Of a DNA stretch of 64,000 nucleotides, positions 33,401 to 53,389 are shown piece after piece (the stretch's first letter is position 1; each line of letters opens with the position of its first letter). Origin of the DNA: Takakia lepidozioides (Eukaryota; Streptophyta; Takakiopsida; Takakiales; Takakiaceae); the NCBI GenBank assembly GCA_030704615.1, contig CM060733.1, forward strand, positions 25,546,001 to 25,610,000. The letters run 5' to 3'. Both the position numbers and the translations under genes were made by a program. Under the pieces are notes generated by a model that worked only from the letters and a program-made list of their open reading frames with translations, was not told the origin of the DNA and made no database searches.

Positions 33401-34400
33401 CACCAGACCATTGTACATCAGCTCCGCCCAAGCTACATCCTCTCCCCTCAAGGCTTTCAGTATCTCCTCCGTGAATGATCTGCTCAAGTACTGTTGGTTC
33501 TATTTCATGGCAAACAGAACGTTCAGTATTTGGCCAACTTCCCTTAACCCCGGGTACTCGGCCTTGGTGCAAGTGTATCCTTGAGTTTTAAAGAAACTCC
33601 CTTCTTGGAACAAATTTGACTAGTTGCAATCTTGCCATGTGTTCATCCACATTCACATGCCCAGATGGCAATTCAAACAGTTGCTGCAAGTACTGGGGAG
33701 TAATCTCTATATCTACTCCCCTCACCTGTGTAACTCCTGTCCGAGGCTCAAAGTTCTGAACAAATTGAATCATATACTTCTGATGATGCAAAGACCATTC
33801 CTTGCGTAGCAGCCCTTCCAATCGCAATCCTTCAGCAGCTGCACTGCCTGTGGTGTAGCAATTGTTTGTTTTTGCAGAATCGTGGTGCTCTTCACCCTGA
33901 TATCCTCCATTCCCCTAACTCTCTTTATCCCAGAAAAACAAGAAGGCCTTGTTTGAAACAGTTGTAGGAAAGCTTGCAGGGCATAGAGCATAAAGGTATG
34001 GTTGGCACAGAAAGGAACGAGTAAGTGCGTGTAAGCCTGTGGGGCTTGCAGATAGTGCGTGAGAGAGAATGTCATTTCCACCCGTCCGTCCTTGTGTGAG
34101 AAGTAATGCTAGCGTGTAGTCTGTAATATCCGCCATAGCTACAAAGCTATAGCTTTGATTGCCCCTCCCGTCGAGACGCTGGCTATTCGGAGCAACCCCG
34201 ACTCTTCCGCTCATAACTTTTCTAATTTCTTGTTCTTGTTTCTTGGAGGGAACCACCTGCATGCGATTCTCGCTCCTGATTGGTTGTTGCCTCCTCGGGT
34301 AACTTCTTAATTCTACCATTTTCCGGTCACATTCCCACCTGGAATGTCTACTAGGACAGCACAAGTGGCAAAGGTCCCGTTCCCTGTTCCCTGGATGCAT
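30399..34400 (-). pseudogene. Long unrecognised coding region, probably retroelement-derived
   Basis: Minus-strand frames join, with a few stops and about three frameshifts, into one region of roughly 1,200-1,300 codons. Order: a CX2CX4HX4C knuckle (CHLCCPSRHSRWEC, about 34,370); a segment with ITPQYLQQLFELPSG (33,827-33,588); a helical stretch (33,487-33,200); acidic linker (33,172-32,732); two coiled-coil regions (32,719-32,309 and 32,305-31,775, for example ETVEQGKLIADLKATIRRNE); a compact segment (31,409-30,783, VMGCGLYYVACFIARYHI); and a basic tail. Stops at 33,198, 32,730, 32,307 and 31,480 separate pieces that otherwise keep frame. I recognise no enzyme. The knuckle, coiled coils and downstream purine tract suggest a gag-like or non-autonomous LTR element protein. 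Confidence 0.55.
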
Positions 34401-34675
34401 TAATAGCCCCGCAATTAATTTCGGTTGCTGTACCGGTTAGGTACTTCGACGGCCCATTTTGTCTTTTTGCATGATGACACCAGTTATTGCAGTTCATGCA
34501 AAGCGGAGTGCTTTGCCCCTTATGCCACATGTTTGAACTCCAACACTTTTCCGTCGCCCTCTGCCCGCATGGCTTGTTCTCCGAGTTTGACTCCTAAGCT
34601 GACCTTACATTTACCGGCCACTTTTCTGACGTTAACCCGCGTCCACCCGTCACTGATCATATGGACTGTGCAACC

Positions 34676-34745
34676 TGCGTGGGCTGTGTCAGGCTGTGTC
34701 AAACTGTGATGGGCTGTGTGATGCTGTGATGGGCTGTGATAACGG
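34676..34745. repeat. GGCTGTG minisatellite (34.7 kb)
   Basis: Units GGCTGTGTCAGGCTGTGTCA and GATGGGCTGTGTGATG, same family as at 30.1 kb. They lie within an otherwise open minus frame, read there as HHSLTQPDTAH. Confidence 0.7.
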
Positions 34746-34952
34746 TGTGAACACCCGTGTTCTCCGCTCAGGCCATACACATTCGGCTCTACGACAAGTG
34801 CTTCATGCTCCGTCGGTATCACCGGTGCAGCCCGTGACTGTTTCTGTGTTTCAATATGCAAATCATGTTGCAATGGTTTGTCATGGATACCACTGTATCC
34901 CTTCAACTTATTGGCATTGACTCTTCCCAACATCTCTTTGTTAATGGTTTGT

Positions 34953-35387
34953 ACATGAAATGTTCAAATGGTAAGTACTTTCAAGAAAAGGAGCTTTATA
35001 AAGTCCATCTAGAGATGGCCAATGCACGACAAGGGAGAGAGAGAGAGAGAGACGGATGGGGTAAATATGTATAGATTCCAATCTAGTCCAAAAGCTTCAT
35101 TGAACACTCGTATGGTCTCATGAAGTCTAACACGTCGCTGATCTTGATAATCGTTCGTGGCACACAGGAACTTACACAGCAGTGGCCTGTGGGGTGGTCT
35201 TCCTTCCGAGTTTGCAAACCTGAAATATTTGCAAAAAGTGTATGTGCCAGTGTACACTTTGTTCTCTTTTCGTCTCCAGAGGCGTAGGAAAACTTACTAG
35301 GACATGTCAGTCCGTTCATGTGTGAAGTCGATGGCTTTGATGAATGCTTGTTACACAGCTCATATACACGGTCTCTGAGGTACATGA
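34953..35387. repeat. 435-bp duplicated segment, copy 1
   Basis: Begins and ends with ACATGA and matches 46,090-46,526 with only about six substitutions and a GA-count difference in the (GA)n run near 35,040. A minus frame (YELCNKHSSKPSTSH, GLTCPSKFSYASG) spans both copies, but I see no domain. It is probably a short transposable segment or a gene-derived duplicate. Confidence 0.85.
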
Positions 35388-36019
35388 GGTCTCTGAGTTA
35401 CATTGCCATCGTTTTCAGGCGCAGCTTCATGTTGCTGTACAGGTGCAAATGCCACGATTTTCAGGTTGCCAAGGAGATTGGAATCTTCATTTTTGCACCT
35501 CAGAAAACCACATTGCCTTGGTGAGTGTTCATCGTCTTCGGTTCAATTATATTTGCTGGACCTGCTAATGTAGAAATCAGCAAGTCATTGGGTCATGTGC
35601 AAGTATGGCGTGAGGCGGAGGCTGTAGTGGTGAGTTAGGTAACGATTGGCTAGGAGGTGGTCCAACTCCTCTGTTGAAACTCACGCCAGAGATGAAGTGG
35701 TCCTCTCATACCCATCCAGATGTGGGAGCAAACCTCATCCTTATCACCTTCTCCTTTACTTGTACATTCTGACTTGGTGAAGAGCTTCTCCTACATTCTT
35801 ACCGTCTATCATTATTACTGTGGCGACGCCAGTTTCACCTGTCCGAAAGCACCATCTTCTTGCCCCTTCCTACTGTCATGGCCATCTTTTGCTCTGCCTT
35901 AGGGGTGTGACTCCTCCTTACGTTCCAAAGAGAGTTGTTTCCGGATCTAATGATACCTGAAGACGGGAGCTGGACACTGCAGCCCTTATATGCCTACTTT
36001 CATTTGCTCAGTGAGATTG
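35388..36019. other. Possible 5' region of the transporter gene
   Basis: No confident exon. This would hold the promoter, leader and first exon of the CMT1-like gene if it were intact. Confidence 0.25.
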
Positions 36020-37034
36020 TTTGACGAAAGGAGTAGGCCATGCTAGCCCAAGTGGCCAGAATCTTCAACCTCAAAGATGGAGAGTGGATGCATCATCAAG
36101 TACCGGGTTTGGAGGAGACCCGTATGGAGTGGAAGGAGGCACCAGCCGCTTGCCAGAGTTAGAAACTGAAGAAGCCACAGATAACCAGCTTGCTGAGACC
36201 CGAGTGAATTTATGGTGAACCTCTGATAGTGGGCTCTTTAATTCTCTGATCCATTTCTCCAGTGAGGAGAGAATTTTCTGCCAGTATGGCCTAATTGTCA
36301 AGATGGTCAATGTCACTTTGTGTTGCTGGGATCCGTATTGAATGGAACTGAGCACTATGTTTCATTTTGTTAAAGTTTGTCTCATGTGTCAGCTCAATGG
36401 TGCATCCATCTGCCAAATTCCCAAGAGTAAAGAGCGTCACCAAGTTCTTGAGTCCGGTGTTCGTGTCAATGTGTATGTTGTCTCAGGCCAGCCGAGAAAA
36501 GAAAGGCAAGCTTGCAGGCAGTTGCAGCTGTCGCAGCATTAGTAGGCATTGGAACATTGGGAGGGGTTGCTATGACATTGGCTATTGGGGGACGGGCTGC
36601 CTTGGTGGAAGCCATCACAAAATCGGGGTTCAGTGCTGCGTTTGCTCTCATCTTTGTGTCCGAGATCGGGGACAAGGTCAGTAAGTCCTTGGCCAATTTG
36701 TCATGAGACATAGCCACACAGACGGAAGTAATACAATGTTAAGACACATTTCTTGAGTTAGTTTTTAACAGGAGACCCTGGTTGCACCGCTGAAATTATG
36801 TGTGCAAAGGCAGGTTTTGATGGGGTTCAGCTAGTTTATTTCATGGATGTGTGGTTGGAAATGATTTTGGGCTCATTATGTCATGTAATCTGAAATTGTT
36901 TTTAGTTTTATTGCTCTATTTACTTCATCATCAAACATAGTGGCTTTTTGCACCAAGTTTCTGATGTGCATGCAGGGCATGTGCAGACTTTCTTCATTGC
37001 AGCACTACTAGCTATGCGGCATTCCAGAGTGTTG
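36020..37034 (+). pseudogene. Chloroplast GDT1/CMT1-like Mn/Ca transporter, partial
   Basis: Exon 36,518-36,676 (acceptor ...TTGCAG, donor GTCAGT) encodes AVAAVAALVGIGTLGG, a hydrophobic segment, then KSGFSAAFALIFVSEIGDK. Exon 36,987-37,034 (acceptor GTGCAG, donor GTATAT) continues exactly in frame with TFFIAALLAMRHSRVL. Together they form the first ExGDKT motif of the UPF0016/GDT1 family, closest in wording to plastid CMT1/PAM71-HL proteins, which carry Mn2+ across the chloroplast envelope. A frame at 36,020-36,215 (RWRVDASSSTGFGG) may be an upstream exon behind a transit peptide. The second motif (EWGD[KR][ST]) that the family needs is not found to 44 kb, so the gene appears truncated. Confidence 0.6.
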
Positions 37035-38050
37035 GTATATTTCTCCTGACTCTTTTTTTTTGTGCAATTGGTTTTTTGACTCATGCCGTGCTCTTTTATA
37101 TATTTTTGGATTTTTTCTGTGGAAATTTCATTGGTCACTGACAAGCAGCTACTTCAAACCTTGCAAATTCAGGGAATGTGGTTCTCCTGCCCACAGAAGC
37201 ACAGCACTGTTAGTTGAGCTTGAACACTTTTACTTCCATTGTGGACAAGCTTGAGCTGAAACTGCAACTGGTATACTTCAAACAGTCACTATCGCTACTA
37301 TTTGCAGTAGTAGGGTCTAAAGCAAGGTCCTACTATCAAAACAGTGGCATGAGCAAGATGTCTTTTTTTGAAGTAAGTCTCTGTTACCTCTTCAGAAGTG
37401 CCCTTATGAACTACGGGGGACAAGAATCCACAATCAGTCATAGGGATACAATTAGATTTGTCTCTAGCCAACAAGAAATATTGGCTGGCATTGATAGAGA
37501 AGAAAACAACTTGAAAGTGAGAGTTAGTGTTGGTGCAAAACCAATGTTTTTTAGAATCTCAGGTAAGGCACGGGTGTTCTGTTGCGGCAATCGCCTGAAG
37601 GTAGTTTGCATGAAGGTAGTTGCAAAACCAAACTGAACTACCTACAAGAGAGTAGTTACAATCTACCTCCATGGAGGTAGTTGTAAATTTCATAAGCCAA
37701 AAAAATTCTAAGTCCTCAACGCATGAAGGTAGTTTGCTCCTGTGTTAATGAGACGATGGGCCCCCTCACCTGACCAGCCTCATTACGACGAGGCCACACA
37801 AAATTCTGAGCTCGCAGGGCAAAGTGACTCTTAGTTAGGGCAGCTTCAGTCAGTGTCTTCTTCCATAGATCTAGATAATGTATCTTCAAAACGCACGTGC
37901 AAGCTGCCCTCCTGAATCACCCCCTAGCTGCCTCCCTCCACTTGTAGCCGTCTCAATCGCATAGCCCACCGCGTTACATTTGTCAGATTGGCTATGGGTC
38001 CAATAGACCCAAGATACCACCGGCCAATAGGACTAGAGACCAAGATATAT
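37035..38050. other. No gene; small repeats
   Basis: Contains several copies of GAAGGTAGTTGC around 37,600-37,740 and a near-perfect 31-bp palindrome at 37,656-37,686 centred on CTACCTCCATGGAGGTAG. No exon matching the rest of the transporter was found. Confidence 0.5.
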
Positions 38051-38054
38051 AAGG

Positions 38055-38350
38055 GCCGCTTTACACTAGGGCCCAAGCCCAAGAAATCTTGGGCTCACTT
38101 TCTACCACTCTTGGGTTGGTCTTGGGCCAACTTCAACGGTCATGATCAAACAGTCATGATTGCACAAAAATAGTCTATTTTAATACCAAACTTCTTGGGC
38201 CCAAGAGCTGACAGTTGGAGGGTTCTTTTTTCTTGGTCGGGCCCAAGAAGTTGGCGCAGCAGCTTGTGCCATGTAGGTGCCATGTAGGTGCCATGTAGGC
38301 AAATGACCCACTTCCATTTTCTTGGGCCGGGGCGTAGTGTAAAGCCGTTG
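38055..38350. mobile_element. MITE-like element with inverted ends
   Basis: GCTTTACACTAGGGCCCAAG on the left and, reversed, GCTTTACACTACGCCCCGGC on the right, with further CCCAAGAAA pairing inside. It includes three tandem copies of GTGCCATGTAG (38,268-38,300). No clear target duplication, so the family is open. Confidence 0.5.
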
Positions 38351-39184
38351 GGCCCAATTTTCAGGCCTCCGCCAATGGGAATGCTCCATTCTCACTTGGT
38401 CTTCGGCTTGGCGTGTTGGAATGGGTGATATGTGAGGCCACATGTAGAGGCTAGCATAGAAGTACGATATGTGAGACGGTGGGCCCTCCTTCTAATTTTA
38501 GAGCTTTCCAAGGATTTCCACATAAAGGCGTGGGCCATTTCTAGAAAGGGAGTACATAAAAAGGCTCAGGTGTAATGTGTCCTAGAGGGTTCTTCCGCCT
38601 CGGCCTTGGTGGCTATGCAAGGAGCCCCCCTTAAAAAATGTAAATTTGGAACCTAAACCATCTTCAAATGAATATAAATGGCGGTGGGCCCTCCTTTTGA
38701 CAAGTCTCACTATGTCAATTGGTCGGGGCCTTTGTCAATAATTGCTTAGGGTTGTTTCATGGACAAGCTCTGGCTATTTGTGATATAGAAAAGCTCATAG
38801 TAAAATAATGCGAGGAATTGGTATTCTCCCCATAGTTGGGCATGACTACTTTGAAAGATAGCTATTCTATAACAAAATGCAAAATGTCAACCAAAAAAGC
38901 GGCCAGCTAAATATCACCTAGCCTGCTATTACTACTTACAAACAGCCCATTGAAATCAAAGTCAGAAAGGTGGAACACATGATATTTAGGCACCAAAAAG
39001 AACGAAGGACACTGAAACCACATTGAGTTTGAGCAAAAACACCAAAAACACACATGCCACCTGAGGGACATAGACCGAAAAATGGAAAATGATTCAAGTT
39101 CCAATTTGCATTTTTAAGTAGGGGTCCTACATGTAGAGCCCACCAAAGTAAGGTTGAGGCGGGAGCGTAGGCCATGCAGAGCAA
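38351..39184. other. No gene seen
   Basis: Two phrases of the type 'ggtgggccctcctt' recur (38,478 and 38,687). The short minus frames lack domains. Confidence 0.3.
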
Positions 39185-39192
39185 AGCCCTCC

Positions 39193-39561
39193 TAGGGAAT
39201 TCCAAAAAGGCCTTGATGTGAAATGCATAGCAATTCACTTGATCACCCCCCTAAAAGTGCGCAATTCAATTGAATTGCAAGGGCAATTCAATTGAACTAA
39301 CCCTAATTTGCAATTCAATTGAATTGTCGGCACACGATTCAATTGAATTGCGAGTATGTATATATGTATAATTTAAATATATACATATATATATTATATA
39401 CAGAAATAAGTTAAAAATTATAGATTACAATTCAATTGAATCGTGTGCCGACAATTCAATTGAATTGCAAATTAGGGTTAGTTCAATTGAATTGCGCACT
39501 TTTAGGGGGTGATAAAGTGAATTGCGATGCATTTCACATCAAGGCCTTTTTGGAATTCCCT
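39193..39561. mobile_element. hAT-type foldback MITE, 369 bp
   Basis: The element is almost entirely an inverted repeat. It starts TAGGGAATTCC, ends GGAATTCCCT, and is flanked by perfect 8-bp duplications AGCCCTCC (39,185-39,192 and 39,562-39,569). Arms of about 155 and 135 bp hold several copies of CAATTCAATTGAATTG, itself a palindrome; the left arm has one extra copy. The ~75-base loop is A/T-rich. TAGGG ends with 8-bp duplications fit the hAT superfamily. Confidence 0.85.
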
Positions 39562-39569
39562 AGCCCTCC

Positions 39570-40444
39570 CCCTCCTTTATATACCTTGTAAAAAACGGGC
39601 CCGCCCTCCGGTGGTGGAGCCTTCCAAAAGGTTGGTCCCCTCCTCCACTACCCAAACTTGTGCATCCCTACACTTAACCTGTCCATTTGCTATCCAAAAA
39701 TAGTCCTCCCCCACCACTTGACACATGTACAATAACTATCCCAAAACTACCCCTTGGTCTCACTCCATTGCTCCTCTCTGCTTTGGACATTAAGAAAATT
39801 CCGCTCCCAAAATTTGGGACCCGTATTTAGAGGTGAAATTTTGTGCACAAATGCCTGGCTTGATTAATATGGAAAAGACTCCAATTCCCTCTTTCCAATA
39901 CTGTTTGGAAAAAAAAATTGTGCTTCATTTTGCAGTACAATATTCAGGGAAACAAGCTTTGTTGATTTCACCATCGTTCAAAGATCAAACACTACTTATC
40001 TCGTAGATCCAATGGTGGATTCCAATTTTGATGGACGGGCTGGATGCCTAGGGCAGGTCAGGAGCATCCAAACCTGGTGAAAAGGCTAGTTTGTCCTCAA
40101 ATTGGAGCTGTGGTGCCAAACCTGCAAGACCAATTTCCACTAACATTTAGACAAGGTTAACACATTCTCAGGTAGGAAGGGATTAATAAAACGACATTTA
40201 AACAACATCCACTTCTTTTACATGAGCAGTTGGAGGCATAATCTCAATATCATATGCTATCAAAACATCTAATGGAAGTACAACTAGCACATAGGCAATC
40301 TCTCTCAAAAACAATCTCTATCTCAAGTCTAGAAACCCTAAACATATATCTTGTAGTATTGTATTAGCTTCTAATCCGGTTAGTATTATCTTCTCATTAC
40401 CTTGTAACCCTATGATTGGGTATGTTTTAGGATGTATTCTTATC
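39570..40444. other. No gene seen
   Basis: Low-similarity intergenic text; no motif recognised on either strand. Confidence 0.3.
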
Positions 40445-40448
40445 TTAA

Positions 40449-41251
40449 CCCTTAACTTCCTACTCGACCCGTTTCAGGTCTTGGTGTCTCTTTTCTTACA
40501 TTCATAAGCCCACCTGCTCCAATTTATTGCATGCCATTTGGAGCAGGCATGTGGCCTCCAGATTTTTCTATAAGGACAGGGGTCAAAAAATTTATGGGGT
40601 GGAGGGGAGTTGACTAGAAACGTGGGCCCCCCTCATTAGGCCATTGAAGCATTCTAGGCCAGCGATGCCAAAATTGTTCGATGCTACTCGACCTATTTGA
40701 ATTTCGGTTTTCACCAATAGATCATCTTGAAAAATTTTCCTGATGCTTATGGGCATTGTAAGACAGCCCCTCACCAGAGGGATTTGAGTAATTATGATTT
40801 TTGAGATGACATGGTTTGGAGGTAAGCTTTAGGTTTGAATGTGCTTGCTAGGGATGGACATGTCAACCCTCACCAAAACACATACAAAGCAGCATATGCA
40901 CAAAATGTTGGTTTGATGTGAAATTTGGCATACAATTTGCATTTGTACTATACATTATGAAAATTTGGCCCTTTTGAAAACTCAAAAAGCCCCTCAACAT
41001 GCTTGGTCAAAGCAAATAAAGGTTTTTTTCAAACCAAAAGAAAAGAAAACTTTCCCAAAAAAACAATATAATATCTCATACTCAACTGTGAAAATTCCTA
41101 AAATTTGGGGAGATGGTGTAAAGGCCAAGTAGGCATGTATGTGTGCGGTCAATTTTTGTGGATGAATGCTGGTAGGTGGTTAGCCTACCGTTAGTTCCAA
41201 GGGGTAGTAATTTTTGGGAGTGAAAAAAATCACTTTGTAGGAAGTTAAGGG
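40449..41251. mobile_element. TTAA-flanked piggyBac-type non-autonomous element
   Basis: An 803-bp segment with exact 15-bp terminal inverted repeats CCCTTAACTTCCTAC, flanked on both sides by TTAA (40,445-40,448 and 41,252-41,255). CCYT-starting ends at a TTAA target are the hallmark of piggyBac. The interior has no transposase. A similar start is seen at 13,342. Confidence 0.7.
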
Positions 41252-41255
41252 TTAA

Positions 41256-43240
41256 CCTAGATGGAGCTTAATTTTGGAGCTTATCTCAAGCTAGCTCGAA
41301 CAACATGCGACATATCTGGTCACTTTTCTCGTGCACTTAACATTTATTAAAGGGAAAATCAATGAAGATAGGAGTAAACATTTGTTAGCAGATAACACTT
41401 ATCAAAACAGTATGCACAAGTAGGGGAGTAAAATTTTCTCAACGGTTATGATAGTTTAACGTTTACAAGGTAGCATTTATCCAGATTGTAACCCATTCCT
41501 CGCGTAAAAGTCTATTGTGGAAAGGCCCCAACCCGGGCCTTTCCAGATTTTTGGCCTGGGCCTTAATTCTTGGAAAGCTTCCTGTGGGCCCTTTACCCTA
41601 TACCCTACACTAAAACATTGGCTACATCTGCGTGGAGCCTCACCCTTCCTGTACGGTAAGCACGCGGGTGTTGCGTTAAGGTACATCTCTTTGCACGATT
41701 AACCGTACGGACTAGGTAGAGCAGAAATAGGATTTTCTAGGCGTGGAGATAGGCCCAACTTTCCTCTCTCGGTATATATTCACCCTGAACCCTATATAAG
41801 GTCCGTGTAGAATCATACGACGTCGTAATGGAATATAACAAACTCCGTTGCAGATGTAATTTTGGCAGAAAAATCATAGTCACATACACATCCTGCCAAC
41901 GTAATTAAAAAAAAAATGCTAACATATAATTCACCACTCCGCATAGGTATCACATAAAGTTTTACACCCTCTACCCTTCTGGTCACCTAGGAACAAAATA
42001 AATTGTATATTCAACCTTTGAGCCTCCCTGAAGCTTTCTTCCACTTGCTGGTCCTGGTTGCCACCAGCCCCAGCCAGCCTCTACCCCCAACACCCCATAG
42101 TGAGCCTCCCCTACTGCCACCTCCCTCCTACCTTTACCAGCCATATTAGCCAAGTCTTGGCGCATGGAGTGCATGGTGAGCTTAATCACACATGGTTAAC
42201 TTAACCGAGCATACTTATTATAACAGCCAATACCAGCCGGGTCGGTTATTTAATACCCTGGTTGACACCCGGCCAGATCGAACCCCCCACCCACAGGCCA
42301 CTGTAGAGGATGCCATACTACCGCCTGTTGACTAGAGGATGCCATACTAGTTGACTAGGTGTCGCACCTTGTTCCAATACACGTCGAACTTTTTGTACTT
42401 GAAACTTGGACATTGCTCTCAGAAAGCGTCACATTGTTCTCCCAAGTCGTCACTAGTAGTAAAAAAAGGCGCGTGTAGCTATCATCAATGAATTGAAAAA
42501 AAAAATGTTGGGAAAAGCCTGTTGGTCTGGGGCTCAATCCCTGTTGGCTTGGTTTTTAGTCTGCTTTCTGTCCCCTCTATGCGTCATTTCTGAGGTAGGG
42601 CGTCAATTATCCCCCACGAGGGCCTTTCCTTGAGAGACCCAAAAAGAGAGACCCAAAAAAGCAAACAGCGGCTGGGTGTATGTAGGGCAGGTGGCAGTGC
42701 GAGGCAAGGGAGGGGGGTTGACGAGGATGGTGGCGGTGGACGACACAAGCGCTGTTGGGCAGACAAGTCCACCCCCGCATTGCGTCAGGGATGGGGCGCC
42801 TTGCGTGCTGGAGCTGAACTCGTTAGATGGATGTTTTGTAGCAGTCTCGTGGGCACATGTGGTGAAGGCTGGTTTGAATGAGGTATGCAGTTCATACATG
42901 CAGGGGCAGCTCTTGAGGACAGTAGGAAGTCGGGTTAGTTGGCTGCTGGGTAAGGACGGAAGCAAGGATGGAGACAGGGTCAGTATTCAGGATCTGAAAG
43001 CTTCAACGCAGTGTGTATCTAGAAGCTTCTTATTAACACTGAGCTCTCTCAAATTGGTTATATATAATACTTACGTCTGTACTTGCTTTGAGGTTAAGAC
43101 AAGAATTCTTGACAGACCATAGTACTGAGGTATACCAGTCTATCTAGTACTAGAATTCCTGGAGAGGAGATAGTGTTTTAAATCAATTCTGTGGACGCTA
43201 CGGATACAGCTAGTAAACTCGACAATACAGATTCTTAATT
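41256..43240. other. Intergenic, no confident gene
   Basis: Notable points only: a 10-bp stem GGAAAGGCCC/GGGCCTTTCC at 41,519-41,544, and two TATA-like words at about 41,772 (gtatatattc) and 41,797 (ctatataagg) with no gene following. A plus frame 42,676-43,122 (VDDTSAVGQ, PPHCVRD) vaguely resembles a transposon-associated domain, but I would not call it. Confidence 0.3.
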
Positions 43241-43242
43241 TC

Positions 43243-43428
43243 TTTGGATTGTTGGAGGCAACAGCGTTTGTATTTGGCCTTGGCAGATGCAAACTCCTCA
43301 TATTCCGGACGCAAACTTGGAGATGCTCTTTCCGTATGGCATGTACGAAGTATGCTCGGTAGTTTTGGAGCTTGACAGTTGGCTATTCCCAGCCAAGGAC
43401 GTTAATAATCTTGAAAGGTTTGTGTGAA
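43243..43428 (+). other. Short open frame, unknown
   Basis: From after a TAA to a TGA at 43,426 the plus strand reads about 61 codons (WIVGGNSVCIWPWQMQTPHI..., PYGMYEVCSVVLELDSWLF), with an internal ATG at 43,288. The composition is protein-like and the ATG follows a cag. It could be an exon fragment; no family recognised. Confidence 0.2.
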
Positions 43429-44215
43429 TTGATTGGACGACTTCATATGATCTGATTACCACAGCATGTACTATGGACGTCTTCCTTATTTTGTGATAAA
43501 GCGGTGCAATGCAGTGGAGGAAGGTCTACAGTTTATCAATGTGTACCTTGGCTTCAGCATCATGAATGTGTCCGGGCTAATGCCAAGTGCTTGTTCGGGT
43601 TCATGTAAAGGGGGCAACAATTGATACAAAGGGTTGAAATTGTTGCTACTGCTCGGGACCACATCGCGAGTTCCATGTCCTATTGGATGTTTTAGTATCA
43701 AATTCTCTAGCTCAGAGACCGAGGACCATCACTGTCAATTGATGTAACAGTTTAGATCAGCTGTACAGCAATATCAATCAGGGAAGACCTGGCAAGACCG
43801 CGGGGGACTGACTTCGGGTTTCCTCTTGATTATTCGACAGGTTTCTTACAAAAATTTCTGGTCTCCAGGTTTAGTATGCAGCTTCAGAGATTCCAAGGGT
43901 GCTGGAGGGCGCGATCACTACTGAAGACATGCCTGGACAGGCCAGACCATCTAAGATTCTATCTCGCAAATTCCACGACAGTTGCCAGGCGTCCGAAACA
44001 CCAGATTAAACGCGCAGTTTAGACCGAAAATAATTTTTTGTCCAGAGGAAACTAAGTACAAAGAAGCTCCAGGGATGGGTGTCTCTAAATTTGGGACACA
44101 TAATGTGTCTGCATGCAGCTGTACAGGATTTAGCTCTGCCAGATTGAATGGATTACGGGAGGGGACGAATTGGCAAGGCTTTGGGCTTCAACTTACCCAC
44201 TTCAGTAAGATTCTG
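43429..44215. promoter_or_regulatory. Upstream region of the receptor kinase
   Basis: Presumed promoter and 5' leader of the LRR receptor kinase. No strong TATA box was seen near the start. Confidence 0.3.
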
Positions 44216-52605
<8,390 letters not shown>

Positions 52606-52846
52606 CATTTTATGCACCTGTTCATTACGTTTTTCATACGGTATTCTAGTGGCGTGCCACAGTCAAAGTCCCTCCGGGATTATATTGTTGGCACATGCGA
52701 CCTAAAGGAGTCACGGCAGTTGGACCTTTCAGCCATGGCCAGATTTTGATCTTCAACTACTTGATTAGGAAGACCAGGAAGTGGAGACACAGAGGGGGGG
52801 GTATGTGATTCCTTCGGGATGCAATGAGGTCAGGTGCAAGGGGGGG

Positions 52847-53042
52847 TGTTGACATTTTATGCACCTATTCATTACGGTTTTCATTGGGTTTCGTAGGTAC
52901 CTTGTAGTTAGTTAGGACAGGTAGGTAGATCGATCAAAGGGGTTGTTTCTCCCTGCACTCTCAGTGTATATATACTTTACATGAAGCTGCTACAGTATCG
53001 ATTTCAGGACTGTTCTTGTAAAGTTTACTGTTTGTGTCTACA
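52847..53042 (+). repeat. Copia 5' LTR
   Basis: 196 bp, TGTTGACATTTTATGC to TTTGTGTCTACA; contains a TATA-like tract gtgtatatatac. The next bases TGGTATCGGAGC (53,043-53,054) match the usual initiator-Met tRNA primer site TGGTATCAGAGC except at one position. Confidence 0.9.
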
Positions 53043-53389
53043 TGGTATCGGAGCAAGGCTGCCCAAACACGTGAGCTTGAGCTCCGAGAATATTGCATGT
53101 TCACATTTGAGAAAGTTGTCACTGAGCTTAGCTCCTGGAATATTGTACGTTGTCATTTAGAGAGTGTCATTTGGAGAGCGGGTTCAACTCCTCCATTGTA
53201 GTTTTCTCTTCTCACGAAGTTCACCACATTTCTTCTGTCTTTTCTTGTTTCTTGCTAGTCAATTCTTCCACTGTAGTTTTTCTGATCACGAAGGTCACAA
53301 CCTTCCTTCTATTTTTATTTATTTTTCCTTCTTGTTTCTTGTTTCTTTGGTGGGATCCTTTTATTTTGTTCATGTCACATTTCTTCGTT

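Noticed and set aside
42603-43122. Overlapping frames of 120 and 148 codons
   Set aside because: Both strands are open because of GC-rich sequence; only a vague similarity to a transposon-associated domain, too weak to call.
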